Part shown: positions 26,846 through 37,395 of the stretch, in pieces
Position numbering within the stretch: the stretch's first letter is position 1
Layout of the letters: the number at the start of each line of letters is the position of its first letter
Source of the DNA: Roseofilum capinflatum BLCC-M114
GTDB taxonomy: Bacteria > Cyanobacteriota > Cyanobacteriia > Cyanobacteriales > Desertifilaceae
Assembly (NCBI RefSeq): GCF_030068505.1
Contig: NZ_JAQOSO010000115.1
Span: 29,316-93,315 of the forward strand
Direction: 5' to 3'
Length of the DNA: 64,000 bases
The notes under the pieces: generated by a model
Database searches by the model: none
The model's input: only the letters and a program-made list of their open reading frames with translations
Told to the model about the DNA's origin: nothing
Program-made: the position numbers and the translations under genes

Positions 26846-29464
26846 ATGCAACCGAATAATCCTAATCAATTTACAGAAAAAGCGTGGCAGGCGATCGCCC
26901 AAACTCCCGATATTGCCAAAAGCTATCAGCACCAGCAACTCGAAAGCGAACACCTTATGAAAGCGCTCCTGGAACAGGATGGATTAGCCACCAATATTTT
27001 ATCCAAAACCCAGGTGAATTTACCCGCCTTTCGGGACAAAACGGAAGCCTTTCTGCAAAAACAAGCCAAAGTCCAGGGAGCGGGTGGATCGATTTATCTC
27101 GGTCGTTCCTTAGATACCTTGCTCGATCGCGCCCAAACCTATCAGAATCAGTATGAGGATAGTTACATTTCCATCGAACACCTCTTACTCGCGTTCCTCC
27201 AGGATGACCGCTTTGGCAAAAGCTTGTGCAAAGATTTTAAACTGGATGAAGCCAAACTCCAGCAAACCATTCGCGACATTCGAGGAACCCATAAAGTGAC
27301 CGATCAAAACCCTGAAGGTAAATATGAAGCTCTAGAAAAATATGGGCGAGACTTGACCGAGGCGGCGCGTCAGGGCAAACTAGACCCGGTAATTGGCCGG
27401 GATGATGAGATTCGCCGCACGATTCAGATTCTCTCTAGACGCACCAAAAATAACCCGGTGTTAATTGGGGAACCGGGAGTGGGAAAAACGGCGATCGCCG
27501 AAGGGTTGGCACAACGCATCATTGCTGGAGATGTGCCCCAGTCCCTGAAAGACCGCGCTCTCATTGCTCTGGACTTGGGCGCACTGATTGCCGGAGCTAA
27601 ATATCGCGGCGAATTTGAGGAGCGCCTCAAAGCTGTCCTCAAAGAAGTTACGGACTCTCAAGGTCATATTATTCTCTTCATTGATGAAATTCATACCGTC
27701 GTCGGTGCAGGGGCAACCCAAGGAGCCATGGATGCCGGTAACCTGCTCAAACCCATGTTAGCGCGGGGAGAATTGCGCTGTATTGGGGCAACAACCCTGG
27801 ATGAATACCGCAAGTATATTGAAAAGGATGCCGCCCTAGAGCGCCGCTTTCAACAGGTGTATGTGGATCAACCCAGCGTTGAGGATACGGTATCGATTTT
27901 ACGGGGACTCAAAGAACGTTATGAAGTCCATCATGGGGTGAAGATTTCCGATAGTGCCCTGGTTGCAGCCGCTACCTTATCGACTCGGTATATTAGCGAT
28001 CGCTTCCTTCCCGATAAGGCGATCGATTTAGTCGATGAAGCGGCCGCACGCTTAAAGATGGAAATCACCTCCAAACCCGAAGAACTCGACGAAATTGACC
28101 GCAAAATTTTGCAACTGGAAATGGAGCGTCTTTCCTTAAAAAAAGAAAACGATCCCCTTTCTTCAGAACGACTAGAGCGCTTAGAAAAAGACCTTGCCAA
28201 CCTCAAAGAACAGCAACATGCACTCAATTCCCAATGGCAATTAGAAAAAGACATGATCGACGAGCTTCAAGACATTAAAGAAGAAATCGATCGCGTTAAT
28301 ATTGAAATTCAGCAAGCCGAACGCAACTACGATCTCAACCGGGCAGCCGAATTGAAATATCGCAAATTAAGCACCTTGCAAAAGAAACTGGCCAAAGCAG
28401 AAACCCATCTTTCTGAATCCCAAACCACCGGGAAATCCTTATTGCGCGAAGAAGTCACCGAATCCGACATTGCCGAAATCATCTCTAAATGGACAGGCAT
28501 CCCCATCAGTAAACTGGTCGAGTCAGAAATGCAAAAACTTCTCCATTTAGAGGACGAATTACACCAGCGCGTCATCGGCCAAAATGAAGCCGTAACCGCC
28601 GTTTCTGATGCCATTCAACGCTCTCGCGCCGGACTTTCTGACCCCAATCGACCCGTCGCCAGTTTCATCTTTCTCGGCCCCACTGGAGTCGGAAAAACAG
28701 AACTTGCTAAAGCCCTCGCCGCCTACCTATTTGACACCGAAGAAGCCCTCGTGCGGATTGATATGTCTGAATATATGGAAAAACATGCGGTTTCCCGCTT
28801 AATTGGTGCGCCTCCCGGTTATGTTGGCTATGATGAAGGGGGACAATTAACGGAAGCTATTCGCCGCCGTCCTTACTCCGTCATTTTGTTTGATGAGATT
28901 GAAAAAGCCCATGTGGATGTCTTCAACATCATGCTGCAAATCCTCGATGATGGCAGGGTTACCGACTCCCAAGGTCATACCGTAGATTTCAAAAATACGA
29001 TTATTATTATGACCTCGAATATCGGTTCCCAATACATCTTGGACTTGGCCGGCAATGACGAGAATTACGAGGAAATGCAAAAGCGAGTTATGGATACTTT
29101 GCGCTCCACATTCCGCCCAGAATTCCTCAACCGCATTGACGAAACGATTATTTTCCACTCTCTAAAACAAGAGCAACTGCGGGAAATTGTGCAACTGCAA
29201 ACGGTCCACTTAGAAGGACGGTTAGCCGATCGCAAAATCGCCCTCAAGTTATCCGATGCGGCCCTAGATTTCCTCGCTGCCGTGGGTTACGATCCGGTTT
29301 ATGGGGCACGGCCCTTAAAACGAGCCATTCAACGGGAACTAGAAACTACCATTGCTAAAGGAATTCTCCGAGGTGAATTTAGCGAAGGCGATACAATCTT
29401 TGTGGATGAAGAAAATGAGCGCCTAACCTTAAAGCGCTTGCCCGCTAGTTTAGTGAAAACTTAA
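26846..29464 (+). CDS. clpB: ATP-dependent chaperone ClpB
   Basis: An 872-residue Hsp100 disaggregase that works with DnaK to resolubilise aggregated protein. Domains in order: N-terminal Clp-N repeats (about 1-145), AAA-1 with Walker [14 protein letters not shown] and Walker B ILFIDEIH, the ClpB-specific coiled-coil middle domain (about 400-530, [21 protein letters not shown]), and AAA-2 with [14 protein letters not shown] and [27 protein letters not shown] lies near the C-terminus. The coiled-coil middle domain separates it from ClpC. A strong hairpin follows the stop. Confidence 0.97.
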   Translation: MQPNNPNQFTEKAWQAIAQTPDIAKSYQHQQLESEHLMKALLEQDGLATNILSKTQVNLPAFRDKTEAFLQKQAKVQGAGGSIYLGRSLDTLLDRAQTYQNQYEDSYISIEHLLLAFLQDDRFGKSLCKDFKLDEAKLQQTIRDIRGTHKVTDQNPEGKYEALEKYGRDLTEAARQGKLDPVIGRDDEIRRTIQILSRRTKNNPVLIGEPGVGKTAIAEGLAQRIIAGDVPQSLKDRALIALDLGALIAGAKYRGEFEERLKAVLKEVTDSQGHIILFIDEIHTVVGAGATQGAMDAGNLLKPMLARGELRCIGATTLDEYRKYIEKDAALERRFQQVYVDQPSVEDTVSILRGLKERYEVHHGVKISDSALVAAATLSTRYISDRFLPDKAIDLVDEAAARLKMEITSKPEELDEIDRKILQLEMERLSLKKENDPLSSERLERLEKDLANLKEQQHALNSQWQLEKDMIDELQDIKEEIDRVNIEIQQAERNYDLNRAAELKYRKLSTLQKKLAKAETHLSESQTTGKSLLREEVTESDIAEIISKWTGIPISKLVESEMQKLLHLEDELHQRVIGQNEAVTAVSDAIQRSRAGLSDPNRPVASFIFLGPTGVGKTELAKALAAYLFDTEEALVRIDMSEYMEKHAVSRLIGAPPGYVGYDEGGQLTEAIRRRPYSVILFDEIEKAHVDVFNIMLQILDDGRVTDSQGHTVDFKNTIIIMTSNIGSQYILDLAGNDENYEEMQKRVMDTLRSTFRPEFLNRIDETIIFHSLKQEQLREIVQLQTVHLEGRLADRKIALKLSDAALDFLAAVGYDPVYGARPLKRAIQRELETTIAKGILRGEFSEGDTIFVDEENERLTLKRLPASLVKT

Positions 29465-29481
29465 ATTCTCTCAAGAGGTCA

Positions 29482-29514
29482 AGAAACCCGGTTTTTTGAA
29501 AAAACCGGGTTTCT
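29482..29514. terminator. Bidirectional terminator after clpB
   Basis: AGAAACCCGGTTTTTT pairs perfectly with AAAAAACCGGGTTTCT around a one-base centre. The A/T runs adjoining the GC core could serve clpB from the left and the convergent 123-codon gene from the right. Confidence 0.8.
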
Positions 29515-29522
29515 GGCGTAGC

Positions 29523-29894
29523 TTATGAACATTGGGCAACCGTCTGATTTTTTTCCAAGGCAAGTAAATACTGTTCCAGGAAAAAGGCCGGAATCTGAGT
29601 AACTAGATAATGATCTTCATGTTGCAAAACCTGGTCGGGTTGACAGGAGATTTGCAATTGATCCGGTATATCTACAGGTTGGGGCACATATTCAAAGGAA
29701 CAAGAAATTTGTCGCTGTTGACAACTATCTAGAACCGCCGCAATGATCATGCCATGACTACCGGGATAATCGGCAACTGAGTACCAATCTCCTTGGTAAA
29801 TGACTTCAAAACTGCGGCTGTTGCGTTGGCGACACCGTTGGGGTTCGAGTTTCGCCCATTGAGAGAGATATTTACAAAGTGGGGATTGAGTCAT
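29523..29894 (-). CDS. Conserved hypothetical protein, 123 residues
   Basis: A soluble small protein (MTQSPLCKYLSQWAKLEPQR at the start) with several Cys and His residues and no membrane segments or motifs that I recognise. It is convergent with clpB and shares its terminator. Composition and codon use look like a genuine gene. Confidence 0.6.
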   Translation of the reverse strand: MTQSPLCKYLSQWAKLEPQRCRQRNSRSFEVIYQGDWYSVADYPGSHGMIIAAVLDSCQQRQISCSFEYVPQPVDIPDQLQISCQPDQVLQHEDHYLVTQIPAFFLEQYLLALEKNQTVAQCS

Positions 29895-29940
29895 TATCCC
29901 TTATCAGGTTTGATTTAAGCAGTACCTGTATTGTATCAAT

Positions 29941-30109
29941 CTAGGGAGAAGTTGAGCGTTCAATCTGTTGAACTCGATGCCAGAATTGGAGGATACCGAG
30001 ACTAAACAGTATGAGCGGAAACAGTTCCGGTGGTTGTAATGGCGATCGCCACTATACCATAGCGCACAATCAAACCCCAAGTTCGCCGACGGCGATCGCC
30101 TGAAATCAT
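29941..30109 (-). pseudogene. Frameshifted remnant of a small membrane protein
   Basis: From ATG at 30109 one frame reads MISGDRRRRTWGLIVRYGIV before losing sense. The adjacent frame continues with PLILFSLGILQFWHRVQQIE and stops at 29941. Both halves are hydrophobic and protein-like, which suggests a short two-helix membrane protein broken by a frameshift. The family is not recognised. Confidence 0.3.
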
Positions 30110-30122
30110 CTTAAACAGTCCA

Positions 30123-30698
30123 CTATGGGGTAGGATTGAGGATTTGACTAACGGTTAGGTTGAGTTCGGGGAAGTTGGCAGAGGGGAGTAAATCGTTTTG
30201 GCGAAATGTTCCGACTTCCGTGTAAGTATTGTTGATTAATTCTAAAATGAGAATGGTTTCGGTTTGGGGGTCAACAATCCAGTATTCGGGAATGCCACAG
30301 TCTTGATATTGAGTTCGTTTAGCAATGTAGTCTCGTTCTCTTTGAATTTCTCCAGGACTGACAACTTCGATGACTAACAGGGGGGGAGACATGGAAAGTC
30401 GTAGGGTATTTCGTTTCGAGAGTTGTTCAATGTGTTCTTGGCGAATAATAGTGAGGTCGGGGTAGCGGTTTTTGGGTTCGCCTCTGACTTCGAGTTCTAA
30501 GCCATTTCCTCGAACTTGGTCAGTTCCTAGGATGGAGGCAAAGGCGAAAAAAAGGCGATTGGCAATTTGAAAATTTAGACCGGATTCAGGAGGCATTTCT
30601 ATTAGTTCACCGTTGAATAGTTCATAGAGTTTTTCTGAGTTATCGTCGTAGTTTAGGTAGTCTTCAAAGGTTTGAAAGCGAGGGTGAGTGGTGAGCAT
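30123..30698 (-). CDS. Uma2 family putative endonuclease, duplicate copy B
   Basis: A 191-residue paralogue of the gene at 25,869-26,444, with the same motifs (RYPDLTIIRQEH, LVIEVVSPGEIQRERDY, GIPEYWIVDPQ). Most of the roughly 15 substitutions are conservative (I/L, Q/E, N/D), and the DNA similarity extends into the few bases after the stop. A CAGCGCTTTGCGCT palindrome lies just upstream (30,704). Confidence 0.9.
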   Translation of the reverse strand: MLTTHPRFQTFEDYLNYDDNSEKLYELFNGELIEMPPESGLNFQIANRLFFAFASILGTDQVRGNGLELEVRGEPKNRYPDLTIIRQEHIEQLSKRNTLRLSMSPPLLVIEVVSPGEIQRERDYIAKRTQYQDCGIPEYWIVDPQTETILILELINNTYTEVGTFRQNDLLPSANFPELNLTVSQILNPTP

Positions 30699-30882
30699 GG
30701 TGTTACAGCGCTTTGCGCTCTTAAGAAAAATATTCTAAATTACCCTTAAATGATAACTCATACAATTCCTCGAATTCAAGGATACTCTAAGCTGGTATTC
30801 TTTTGCCTATTGCTAGAGTAGCTATTGTCTGATTTGTGCAAGAAGTCTATGATTATTTTTGAGGAAACAGAGGAACAAGCCA

Positions 30883-31803
30883 ATGATCAAACACGACAGC
30901 ATTTCAGCCACCCAATACTATACCTGGAAAACCTATCGCTGTGCCTATGAAGTCAGTTCCCCACCAGAGTCCGATCCCCAAGCAACCCCTCTACTCCTGC
31001 TCCATCCGATTGGTGTGGGATTATCTCGGAGGTTCTGGGATCGCTTTATTACTGAATGGCGCACCCAAGGCTATCACCAACCCATCTATAATCCCGATTT
31101 ACTCGGATGTGGTGAAAGCGATATGCCACGAGTTGCCTATACTCCCGAAGATTGGGCGGATCAACTCCATTATTTTATCGAGACGGTGATTCAAAAACCG
31201 GTGATTTTGGTGGTTCAGGGCGCTTTATTTCCGGTGGCGATTGCCTTAAGCCAACGTCAAAATAGTGACTCATTTCTTCAATCTCTCGTCCTATCCGGGC
31301 CACCCGCTTGGCCGATTATGACGCAAACCGTTCCTGATTGGCAAAACATTTTCCTCTGGAATGGGTTTGACTCCCCCCTAGGTAATGCCTTTTATCGGTA
31401 TGCTCGTCGTCGTCAATTTTTACAATCTTTTTCCATACGCAACCTTTTTGGCGAACCCCATGACGTTGATGATGAATGGTTAGACACCCTGAAAGTTGGT
31501 GCTGAAAACCCGGCTAGTCGTCATGCGGTCTTTTCCTTTCTGGCTGGATTTTGGCGCAGAGACTATCAAGAACAGATTGAAAAAATGACTCAACCGACGT
31601 TAGTTTGTGTGGGAGAAAAAGCGTCGAGCATTAGCAAAGAAGGGAAGCAAGAAAAGGCCGATCAATGGTTGACGAAATACCTTGCCCATCTGCCCAATGG
31701 AGAAGGAAAGAAAATCCCAGGGCGAAATGTTTTACCCTATGAATCTACAGCAGCTTTTGTTTCTGTGGTTGCCCAACAGTTGGGGTATAGCAGTGAGCAT
31801 TAG
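30883..31803 (+). CDS. Alpha/beta hydrolase fold protein
   Basis: A protein of about 306 residues with LLLLHPIGVGLSRRFWDRF (oxyanion region), NPDLLGCGESD and the strand PVILVVQGALFPVAIAL. The nucleophile elbow has QG where GxSxG is expected (VVQGALF), so the usual catalytic Ser is missing and hydrolase activity is doubtful. The family occurs widely in cyanobacteria. ATG 30883 is chosen because GAGGA lies eight bases upstream; a TTG at 30859 is an alternative. Confidence 0.8.
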   Translation: MIKHDSISATQYYTWKTYRCAYEVSSPPESDPQATPLLLLHPIGVGLSRRFWDRFITEWRTQGYHQPIYNPDLLGCGESDMPRVAYTPEDWADQLHYFIETVIQKPVILVVQGALFPVAIALSQRQNSDSFLQSLVLSGPPAWPIMTQTVPDWQNIFLWNGFDSPLGNAFYRYARRRQFLQSFSIRNLFGEPHDVDDEWLDTLKVGAENPASRHAVFSFLAGFWRRDYQEQIEKMTQPTLVCVGEKASSISKEGKQEKADQWLTKYLAHLPNGEGKKIPGRNVLPYESTAAFVSVVAQQLGYSSEH

Positions 31804-31832
31804 TATAGTTATATCAAATCCGTTTAAACACT

Positions 31833-32067
31833 TGTCATTGCGACCGGAGGGAAGCATTCGCGCTTCGCGTTTCACGCAAGCTTCGCTTTTCATGTCCGCG
31901 AAGCGGAAACACGCAAGCTTCGCTTTTCATGTCCGCGAAGCGGAAACGCGCAAGCTTCGCTTTCATGTCCGCGAAGCGGAAACGCCAAGATTACCGAGAT
32001 GATCGAGATTACTTCGTTCCGCTGGCGCTCCATTCGCGCTTCGCGCATACTTCGTAAACGCAATGAC
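31833..32067. repeat. GTCATTGCGA-bounded repeat element, copy 1, with internal tandem repeats
   Basis: The element starts GTCATTGCGACC and ends CGCAATGAC, i.e. with inverted termini. Inside are about three near-identical copies of a block of about 38 bases containing CGCAAGCTTCGCTTTTCATG and TCCGCGAAGCGGAAA. A shorter relative lies at 53,008-53,159. It is non-coding; ORFs through it are artefacts. Confidence 0.8.
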
Positions 32068-32125
32068 ATACTGTAACTGATTATTCGGATTTGATATTAC
32101 AAGAAGCTAATATGAAAAAGGCCCA

Positions 32126-32197
32126 TGTAGGGGCGAACGGCCGTTTCGCTATGCGCTCCGCGCAGGCTACGCCAACGCGACATGAAACGCCCCTACA
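32126..32197. repeat. Palindromic REP-like element
   Basis: TGTAGGGGCG and CGCCCCTACA bound a 72-base G/C-rich block. Together with the preceding element it occupies the gap between the hydrolase and guaA. A related GTAGGGG/CCCCTAC pair is visible near 3,269-3,294. Confidence 0.6.
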
Positions 32198-32333
32198 ATT
32201 ATGTCTCACGGTTAAGCGAATCGACTATAGACCCTGCCCACCTTGCCCAATAGTTTGATTGATACCTGGACTTGATATGAATCCACTATATTGCAGTATT
32301 CGCTGAGACAGTCTACTACGAGGGTTGGCTATC

Positions 32334-33941
32334 TTATTCCCATTCAATGGTTCCGGGGGGTTTAGAGGTAATGTCATATACTACCCGATTAACCCCTTTG
32401 ACTTCATTGACAATGCGGTTAGAAATGGCTTCTAACAAATCGTAGGAAACTCTAGACCAGTCGGCTGTCATGCCATCTTCACTGCTAATAAAGCGCAAGA
32501 CTACGGGATGAGCATAGGTGCGTTGATCTCCCATGACTCCGACACTACGAATGGGTAAAAGAACGGCAAAGGCTTGCCAAAAATCATGGTAAATGCCTCG
32601 GTTGCGAATTTCATCGCGGACAATGAAATCGGCATCTCGGAGAATATTGAGTTTCTCAGAGGTGACTTCCCCTAAAATGCGAATGGCTAAACCGGGGCCG
32701 GGGAAGGGATGACGTTGAACAATTTCTTCGGGCAGACCGATGGAGCGTCCGAGTTTTCGGACTTCATCTTTGAAGAGTTTTCGCAGGGGTTCAATGAGCT
32801 TAAATTGCAGGTCTTTGGGTAATCCTCCCACGTTGTGATGGCTTTTGATTTTCACGGCCACCCGTTCGCCGGTTTTGGGGTCTACGTTGGTGTCGGCCGA
32901 TTCAATCACATCGGGGTAGAGGGTTCCTTGGGCCAGATAATCAAAGGGGCCGAGGCGTTTGGATTCTTCTTCAAAGACGCGGATAAATTCATGGCCGATG
33001 CGTTTGCGCTTGACTTCGGGATCGGTTACGCCTTCAATGGCTTTGAGGAAGCGATCGCGGGCTTCGATATATTCCACATTAATATGGAACTGCCCCTCAA
33101 AGAGTTTGAGCAAGGATTCGGGTTCCCCTTTTCGCATGAATCCTTGGTCGATGAACATGCAGGTGAGTTGATCCCCGATCGCCTTATGGAGTAAAAAGGC
33201 TAGGGTAGAGGAATCCACGCCTCCAGAGAGGGCCAGTAATACCCGTTGTTGTCCCACTTTAGCGCGAATTTCCCGAATCGATTCTTCTACAAAGGCTTCC
33301 GTTGTCCAAGTGGGTTCGGCATCACAGATATGATAGACAAAGTTGCGAATCAGGGCGATACCGCCAATGGAGTGAACCACTTCCGGATGAAACTGCACGC
33401 CATAGAGTTTCCGTTCGTGATTGGCGATCGCCCCGCAGCGCGTATTATTGGTATGGGCGAGAATTTCAAAGCCTTCCGGTAGCTCCAAACAGGAATCACC
33501 ATGACTCATCCACATGGTATTACCATTATCTACATTGGTGAGTAAATCTGTGGGATCGTCAATAAACAGGGCCGCTTTTCCATACTCTCCCCGTTCGGCT
33601 TTTTCCACCTTACCGCCTAATTGTTGCACCATCAGTTGCATCCCATAGCAAACTCCCAGAATGGGGATACCCATGTGGAAAATTTGCGGATCGCACTGGG
33701 GCGCTCTGGGATCGTAAACTGAGTTAGGGCCACCGGAGAGAATAATTCCTTTGGGATTGATTTTTTCTATTTGTTCTACACTGGTTCGATAGGATAGAAC
33801 TTCTGAGTAAACTTGGGTTTCCCGAATTCGACGGGCAATCAGTTCGGAGTATTGGGAACCAAAATCGAGGATCACGATCATTTGGCGATCCAGACCCCGA
33901 ATGGGAGATGTTGGAAGAGAGGTTTGGGTTGGCACAGTCAT
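32334..33941 (-). CDS. guaA: GMP synthase (glutamine-hydrolysing)
   Basis: A 535-residue enzyme that aminates XMP to GMP. The N-terminal class I glutamine amidotransferase domain has the catalytic triad: Cys in GVCYGMQLM, His and Glu in FHPEV. The ATP-pyrophosphatase domain has the P-loop [13 protein letters not shown] near residue 240. The C-terminal dimerisation domain has [12 protein letters not shown] and ends in [10 protein letters not shown], the canonical end. It stands alone. Confidence 0.98.
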   Translation of the reverse strand: MTVPTQTSLPTSPIRGLDRQMIVILDFGSQYSELIARRIRETQVYSEVLSYRTSVEQIEKINPKGIILSGGPNSVYDPRAPQCDPQIFHMGIPILGVCYGMQLMVQQLGGKVEKAERGEYGKAALFIDDPTDLLTNVDNGNTMWMSHGDSCLELPEGFEILAHTNNTRCGAIANHERKLYGVQFHPEVVHSIGGIALIRNFVYHICDAEPTWTTEAFVEESIREIRAKVGQQRVLLALSGGVDSSTLAFLLHKAIGDQLTCMFIDQGFMRKGEPESLLKLFEGQFHINVEYIEARDRFLKAIEGVTDPEVKRKRIGHEFIRVFEEESKRLGPFDYLAQGTLYPDVIESADTNVDPKTGERVAVKIKSHHNVGGLPKDLQFKLIEPLRKLFKDEVRKLGRSIGLPEEIVQRHPFPGPGLAIRILGEVTSEKLNILRDADFIVRDEIRNRGIYHDFWQAFAVLLPIRSVGVMGDQRTYAHPVVLRFISSEDGMTADWSRVSYDLLEAISNRIVNEVKGVNRVVYDITSKPPGTIEWE

Positions 33942-34084
33942 AAGAATTGGTCGATGCGGTCAATAGGAGGAATCAAAGACTTTTAGCCGTTCGTAGTGCG
34001 AACTGAAGGCAAGCGCCTGCTTGTCGTAGGGGGTAAACTAAGAATTGATCCTTTTAGCGTATCACAAGATCGAGCGGGTGATGG

Positions 34085-35194
34085 TTATATTTTTGCACTT
34101 TGGAGAATAATTTGCCGATCGCGATCGAACAGAACCGAACGCACTTGCACCAGTTGCTGAGTTTGCTTGAGGATATAGGCTTGAGATCGGCGATCGATTT
34201 GCGTCACGATTTCCCCATAAACTCGCTCAACCCAGGGTTCTCCTGACTCTTGTTCCCACTGACGCAGTTGTTCTAACCCCTCTTGTACCGTTTTAGAGCT
34301 GAATAACTGGGTTAACTTTTCCCCTGGCAGCCCCACTTTCATCGCATAGGCCGTTAAAATTTCTAAGCGGCCATCAGCTAGATCGTGGTGGGTATGGAAA
34401 ATTCCTCCCGCTAATTTAATCAGTTTGCCATGATAGCCCCATAAAACAATCTTCTTTATCTGTTGCGCTCCTGCTTCCGCTAACATGGGGCCGAGCCAAT
34501 TGGCGGTTTTGACGATCTGTTGGGGATCGATTCCCTTTTGTTTGGCCAAGGCTAACCCATTTTCACCTAAGCAGAAGAACAGGCGATCGCAGTGCTGCGC
34601 TTTTTCCTGTAAAATTTGTCGAAATTGGCTCAACTGTTCCGGAGAACTTAAGGGTTGGGAAATTCCCGTGGTTCCCAACAACGATAACCCTTCCACCACA
34701 CCAAACGCTTCTAGAGAAGTCCGTTTGGCTAAAGTTCGCCCTTCCGGAAGCACTAAGGTAACCCGAATTGGTTGATCCGGGGATAATTGCGGGTGTAGAT
34801 TGTGATGGAGTAATTGCCGAGCGTAGCGATAAATAGCGGCTTTTCCTTCATTTTCGACCTGTTTGCCAATGCCTTCGCCGCCTACAATCTCGATTTGATC
34901 CTCTGAGTCTGTTCTGGGGACAGTTTCCACCAAGGCCCAAACCGGAGTATAGCGGGTTAAATCTAGATTATCACCCGGATCGCTATGGCTAATCCCCAAG
35001 GCCATTCCAGGGCGAATTCTAGAGACTTCGGCGATCGCCACCTGGACAGTTTGGGCCGGATCGATTAAATCTAGAGAGACCTGCTCTATCTCTTGTTCTC
35101 CATGCAAACACTTCAGGGCCGCCACTGCTGAAGCAGCCGCAAACACGGGTAAGGTATATCCAGGACGGGGTGAGGAATCAGAAGCCAAACTCAA
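34085..35194 (-). CDS. cbiD: Cobalt-precorrin-5B C(1)-methyltransferase
   Basis: A 369-residue enzyme of the anaerobic cobalamin pathway; it methylates C-1 of cobalt-precorrin-5B during corrin ring formation. Family features are GYTLPVFAAASAVAALKCLHG at the start (here with substitutions), the GGEGIGKQVENEGKAAI segment, GTTGISQPLSS, and LWGYHGKLIKLAGGIFHTHH. It starts with TTG at 35194, preceded by AAGG. No other cobalamin genes are adjacent. Confidence 0.93.
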   Translation of the reverse strand: MSLASDSSPRPGYTLPVFAAASAVAALKCLHGEQEIEQVSLDLIDPAQTVQVAIAEVSRIRPGMALGISHSDPGDNLDLTRYTPVWALVETVPRTDSEDQIEIVGGEGIGKQVENEGKAAIYRYARQLLHHNLHPQLSPDQPIRVTLVLPEGRTLAKRTSLEAFGVVEGLSLLGTTGISQPLSSPEQLSQFRQILQEKAQHCDRLFFCLGENGLALAKQKGIDPQQIVKTANWLGPMLAEAGAQQIKKIVLWGYHGKLIKLAGGIFHTHHDLADGRLEILTAYAMKVGLPGEKLTQLFSSKTVQEGLEQLRQWEQESGEPWVERVYGEIVTQIDRRSQAYILKQTQQLVQVRSVLFDRDRQIILQSAKI

Positions 35195-35273
35195 ATCTCT
35201 ACCTTTAGGGTATAATCATCGGTCTCTATTCTGGCAACCCTCAACCCTATAGCCTAGATTAGGGTCATAGATA

Positions 35274-35360
35274 CGGAGAGAGAGGGATTCGAACCCTCGT
35301 TAGCGTTACCACTAAACAGCATTTCCAGTGCTGCGCCTTCAACCACTCGGCCACCTCTCC
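35274..35360 (-). tRNA. tRNA-Ser (anticodon GGA)
   Basis: The 87-base minus-strand sequence folds as a class II tRNA. The acceptor GGAGAGG pairs with TCTCTCC, with discriminator G. The D-arm is GCCGAGTGGTTGAAGGC. The anticodon loop CTGGAAA carries GGA. The long variable arm is characteristic of serine tRNAs, and the T-arm is GAGGGTTCGAATCCCTC. The CCA end is not encoded. Confidence 0.96.
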
Positions 35361-35491
35361 AGGTGAAACTGATGGGAAGTAGGTTAATCACCTACCGATT
35401 TACTAATCTATCATAAGTTAGCTAGTTGGGTCAAGTAAGGGCAAAAATTTCTTCGCCCCTACTTGTGTACCCGGTTTTGAGCAATCAAGCC

Positions 35492-37363
35492 TCAAGCCGG
35501 ATAAATCCGCAGACGGCGATTGGGTTCTTCACCGAAACTATCGGATTTGAGCCGATAATGCTCCACTAGCTCATGTTGCATCTTGCGGACTTTTCCAGAG
35601 CGGGGCAACAGTTCCACCGGTTGCCCCTTGGGAATCACAATCTGCTCTACAGCCAAGCGAGCTTCTTCGAGAGCTTCTAACTCATCTTCTGCACCACTGC
35701 GGGCAAATAGATTGAGATCTACGGCCTGATTGACCTGAGCAGTATCCAAATCCAGCAGGCGTTGCAGGGTACGAATCATCTGGGGAACCGTGTTGGACTT
35801 GAGCGTATGGACAGGGAGATGGCGAGACCGGGCCATTTGTTTGAGTTTACCTTGGTTTTTCAGATGCGATCGCAGCGCCAACACTGCATCCGCACCATCA
35901 ATATCCTTAGTGAGCAATACGGGTATATTTAACGTGCGAATCACCTGCTCCAATTGATGGCGACTAATGCCATAGGGATAAATGTGCAACGGCCAATCCT
36001 CTCCATTGGGCCCTGCGGGTCGCTCTTGTCCTCCAGCACGACTGAAAGAATCTTCCAGCATTTGATGAAAAGATTCTTGCTCAGGGGACACCGCTTGCGG
36101 AAAAGCCGCATACTTAGGGTCGGACACCGGGAACATATGACCCTGACTGCGCCAACCCTTCACTCCCTGGGCCTTTGACCAACCCTGACTTTCTCCTGCC
36201 CCATGACTGGATAGGGGGATGGGAGTAAGAGGATTAGACTTGCCATTATGCCCAGAACGGCGACCGGTGGGCCGTTGAATGGCTAACCCATTGTCAGTGG
36301 TAGTTTCATGGGTAATGACGACCTCGCCTTGCTCATTGACAGTCCGCACTTCGGGTGTGGGTTGTCTTCCCCGCAAGAGTCCATCAATCATCTCATCCAC
36401 CTGTTCGTGGACAATCCACCGTTGACGCTCTTGCATTTCAATGGCGATCTCGAAGGTAGGCGGAGATTTGCGCTCTAAAACGGTTTTTTGCGATCCCCGT
36501 CGCCGAGCTTCATCATCCCCTAGGGTAACGGCCTGAATGCCGCCGACTAAATCGGAAAGGGTGGGGTTTTTAATCAGGTTTTCTAGTTGATTCCCGTGAG
36601 CAGTTCCCACGAGCATTACACCCCGTTCGGCAATGGTGCGAGCGGCTAAGGCTTCGAGTTCTGTGCCAATTTCATCAATGACAATCACTTCGGGCATGTG
36701 GTTTTCCACAGCTTCAATCATCACTTGATGCTGAAGTTCAGGACGGGCCACTTGCATCCGTCGAGCGCGACCGATCGCCGGATGGGGAATATCGCCATCA
36801 CCCGCAATTTCATTAGAAGTGTCAATGATGACCACGCGCTTATCCAGTTCATCCGCCAATACCCTGGCAATTTCGCGCAAAGCTGTCGTTTTACCGACAC
36901 CAGGACGACCGAGCATGAGAATAGATTGCCCGCGCTCGACTAAATCCCGAATCATGCCAATCGTACCAAATACGGCTCGACCCACCCGCAAGGTTAAGCC
37001 AATAATGTCCCCGGTACGATTGCGAATGGCACTGATCCGATGTAAAGTTTGTTCGATTCCCGCCCGGTTATCGCCGCCAAAGTGACCGACGCGATCTAAA
37101 CAGTATTGAATCTCTTCGCGACTGACGGGGGTATCAGTAACATACTCGGCTTTTTTGGGAAAGCGAGCTTCGGGGAGCCGACCTAAATCTAGGACAATTT
37201 CAATCAGTTGGGCGCAGTTTTCATGGGCTTCTAAGGTTTGGCGAATGGTTACCGGTAAAATATCGAGCAATTGTTTTAAGTCGTCGGCCATATCCTTTGA
37301 GGGTTGTTTGGCGATTTGAGGGTTTGCGGATTCCGGCATCCGAGGCAGTTCAAAAGCGTTCAT
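35492..37363 (-). CDS. Ycf45-like AAA ATPase with R3H domain
   Basis: A 623-residue protein of the Ycf45/SpoIIIAA-like family, encoded in some algal plastids and most cyanobacteria. Residues 1-110 are a helical N-domain. The ATPase core has Walker [15 protein letters not shown] near 150-163 and Walker [14 protein letters not shown] middle variable linker is Pro/Gly-rich. The C-terminus has [15 protein letters not shown] and a nucleic-acid-binding R3H-type segment ([20 protein letters not shown]). It probably acts on single-stranded nucleic acid, but its physiological role is unknown. Start 37363 (MNAFELPRM) is plausible; MADDLKQLL 24 codons later is an alternative. Confidence 0.9.
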   Translation of the reverse strand: MNAFELPRMPESANPQIAKQPSKDMADDLKQLLDILPVTIRQTLEAHENCAQLIEIVLDLGRLPEARFPKKAEYVTDTPVSREEIQYCLDRVGHFGGDNRAGIEQTLHRISAIRNRTGDIIGLTLRVGRAVFGTIGMIRDLVERGQSILMLGRPGVGKTTALREIARVLADELDKRVVIIDTSNEIAGDGDIPHPAIGRARRMQVARPELQHQVMIEAVENHMPEVIVIDEIGTELEALAARTIAERGVMLVGTAHGNQLENLIKNPTLSDLVGGIQAVTLGDDEARRRGSQKTVLERKSPPTFEIAIEMQERQRWIVHEQVDEMIDGLLRGRQPTPEVRTVNEQGEVVITHETTTDNGLAIQRPTGRRSGHNGKSNPLTPIPLSSHGAGESQGWSKAQGVKGWRSQGHMFPVSDPKYAAFPQAVSPEQESFHQMLEDSFSRAGGQERPAGPNGEDWPLHIYPYGISRHQLEQVIRTLNIPVLLTKDIDGADAVLALRSHLKNQGKLKQMARSRHLPVHTLKSNTVPQMIRTLQRLLDLDTAQVNQAVDLNLFARSGAEDELEALEEARLAVEQIVIPKGQPVELLPRSGKVRKMQHELVEHYRLKSDSFGEEPNRRLRIYPA

Positions 37364-37395
37364 AAAATCAGGATTTGATAAGGGATAGGATTGGC

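Noticed and set aside
31682-32002. Open frame overlapping the end of the hydrolase gene
   Set aside because: Most of it is translated dispersed repeat (HASFAFHVREAET-like) and it overlaps a real gene in another frame.
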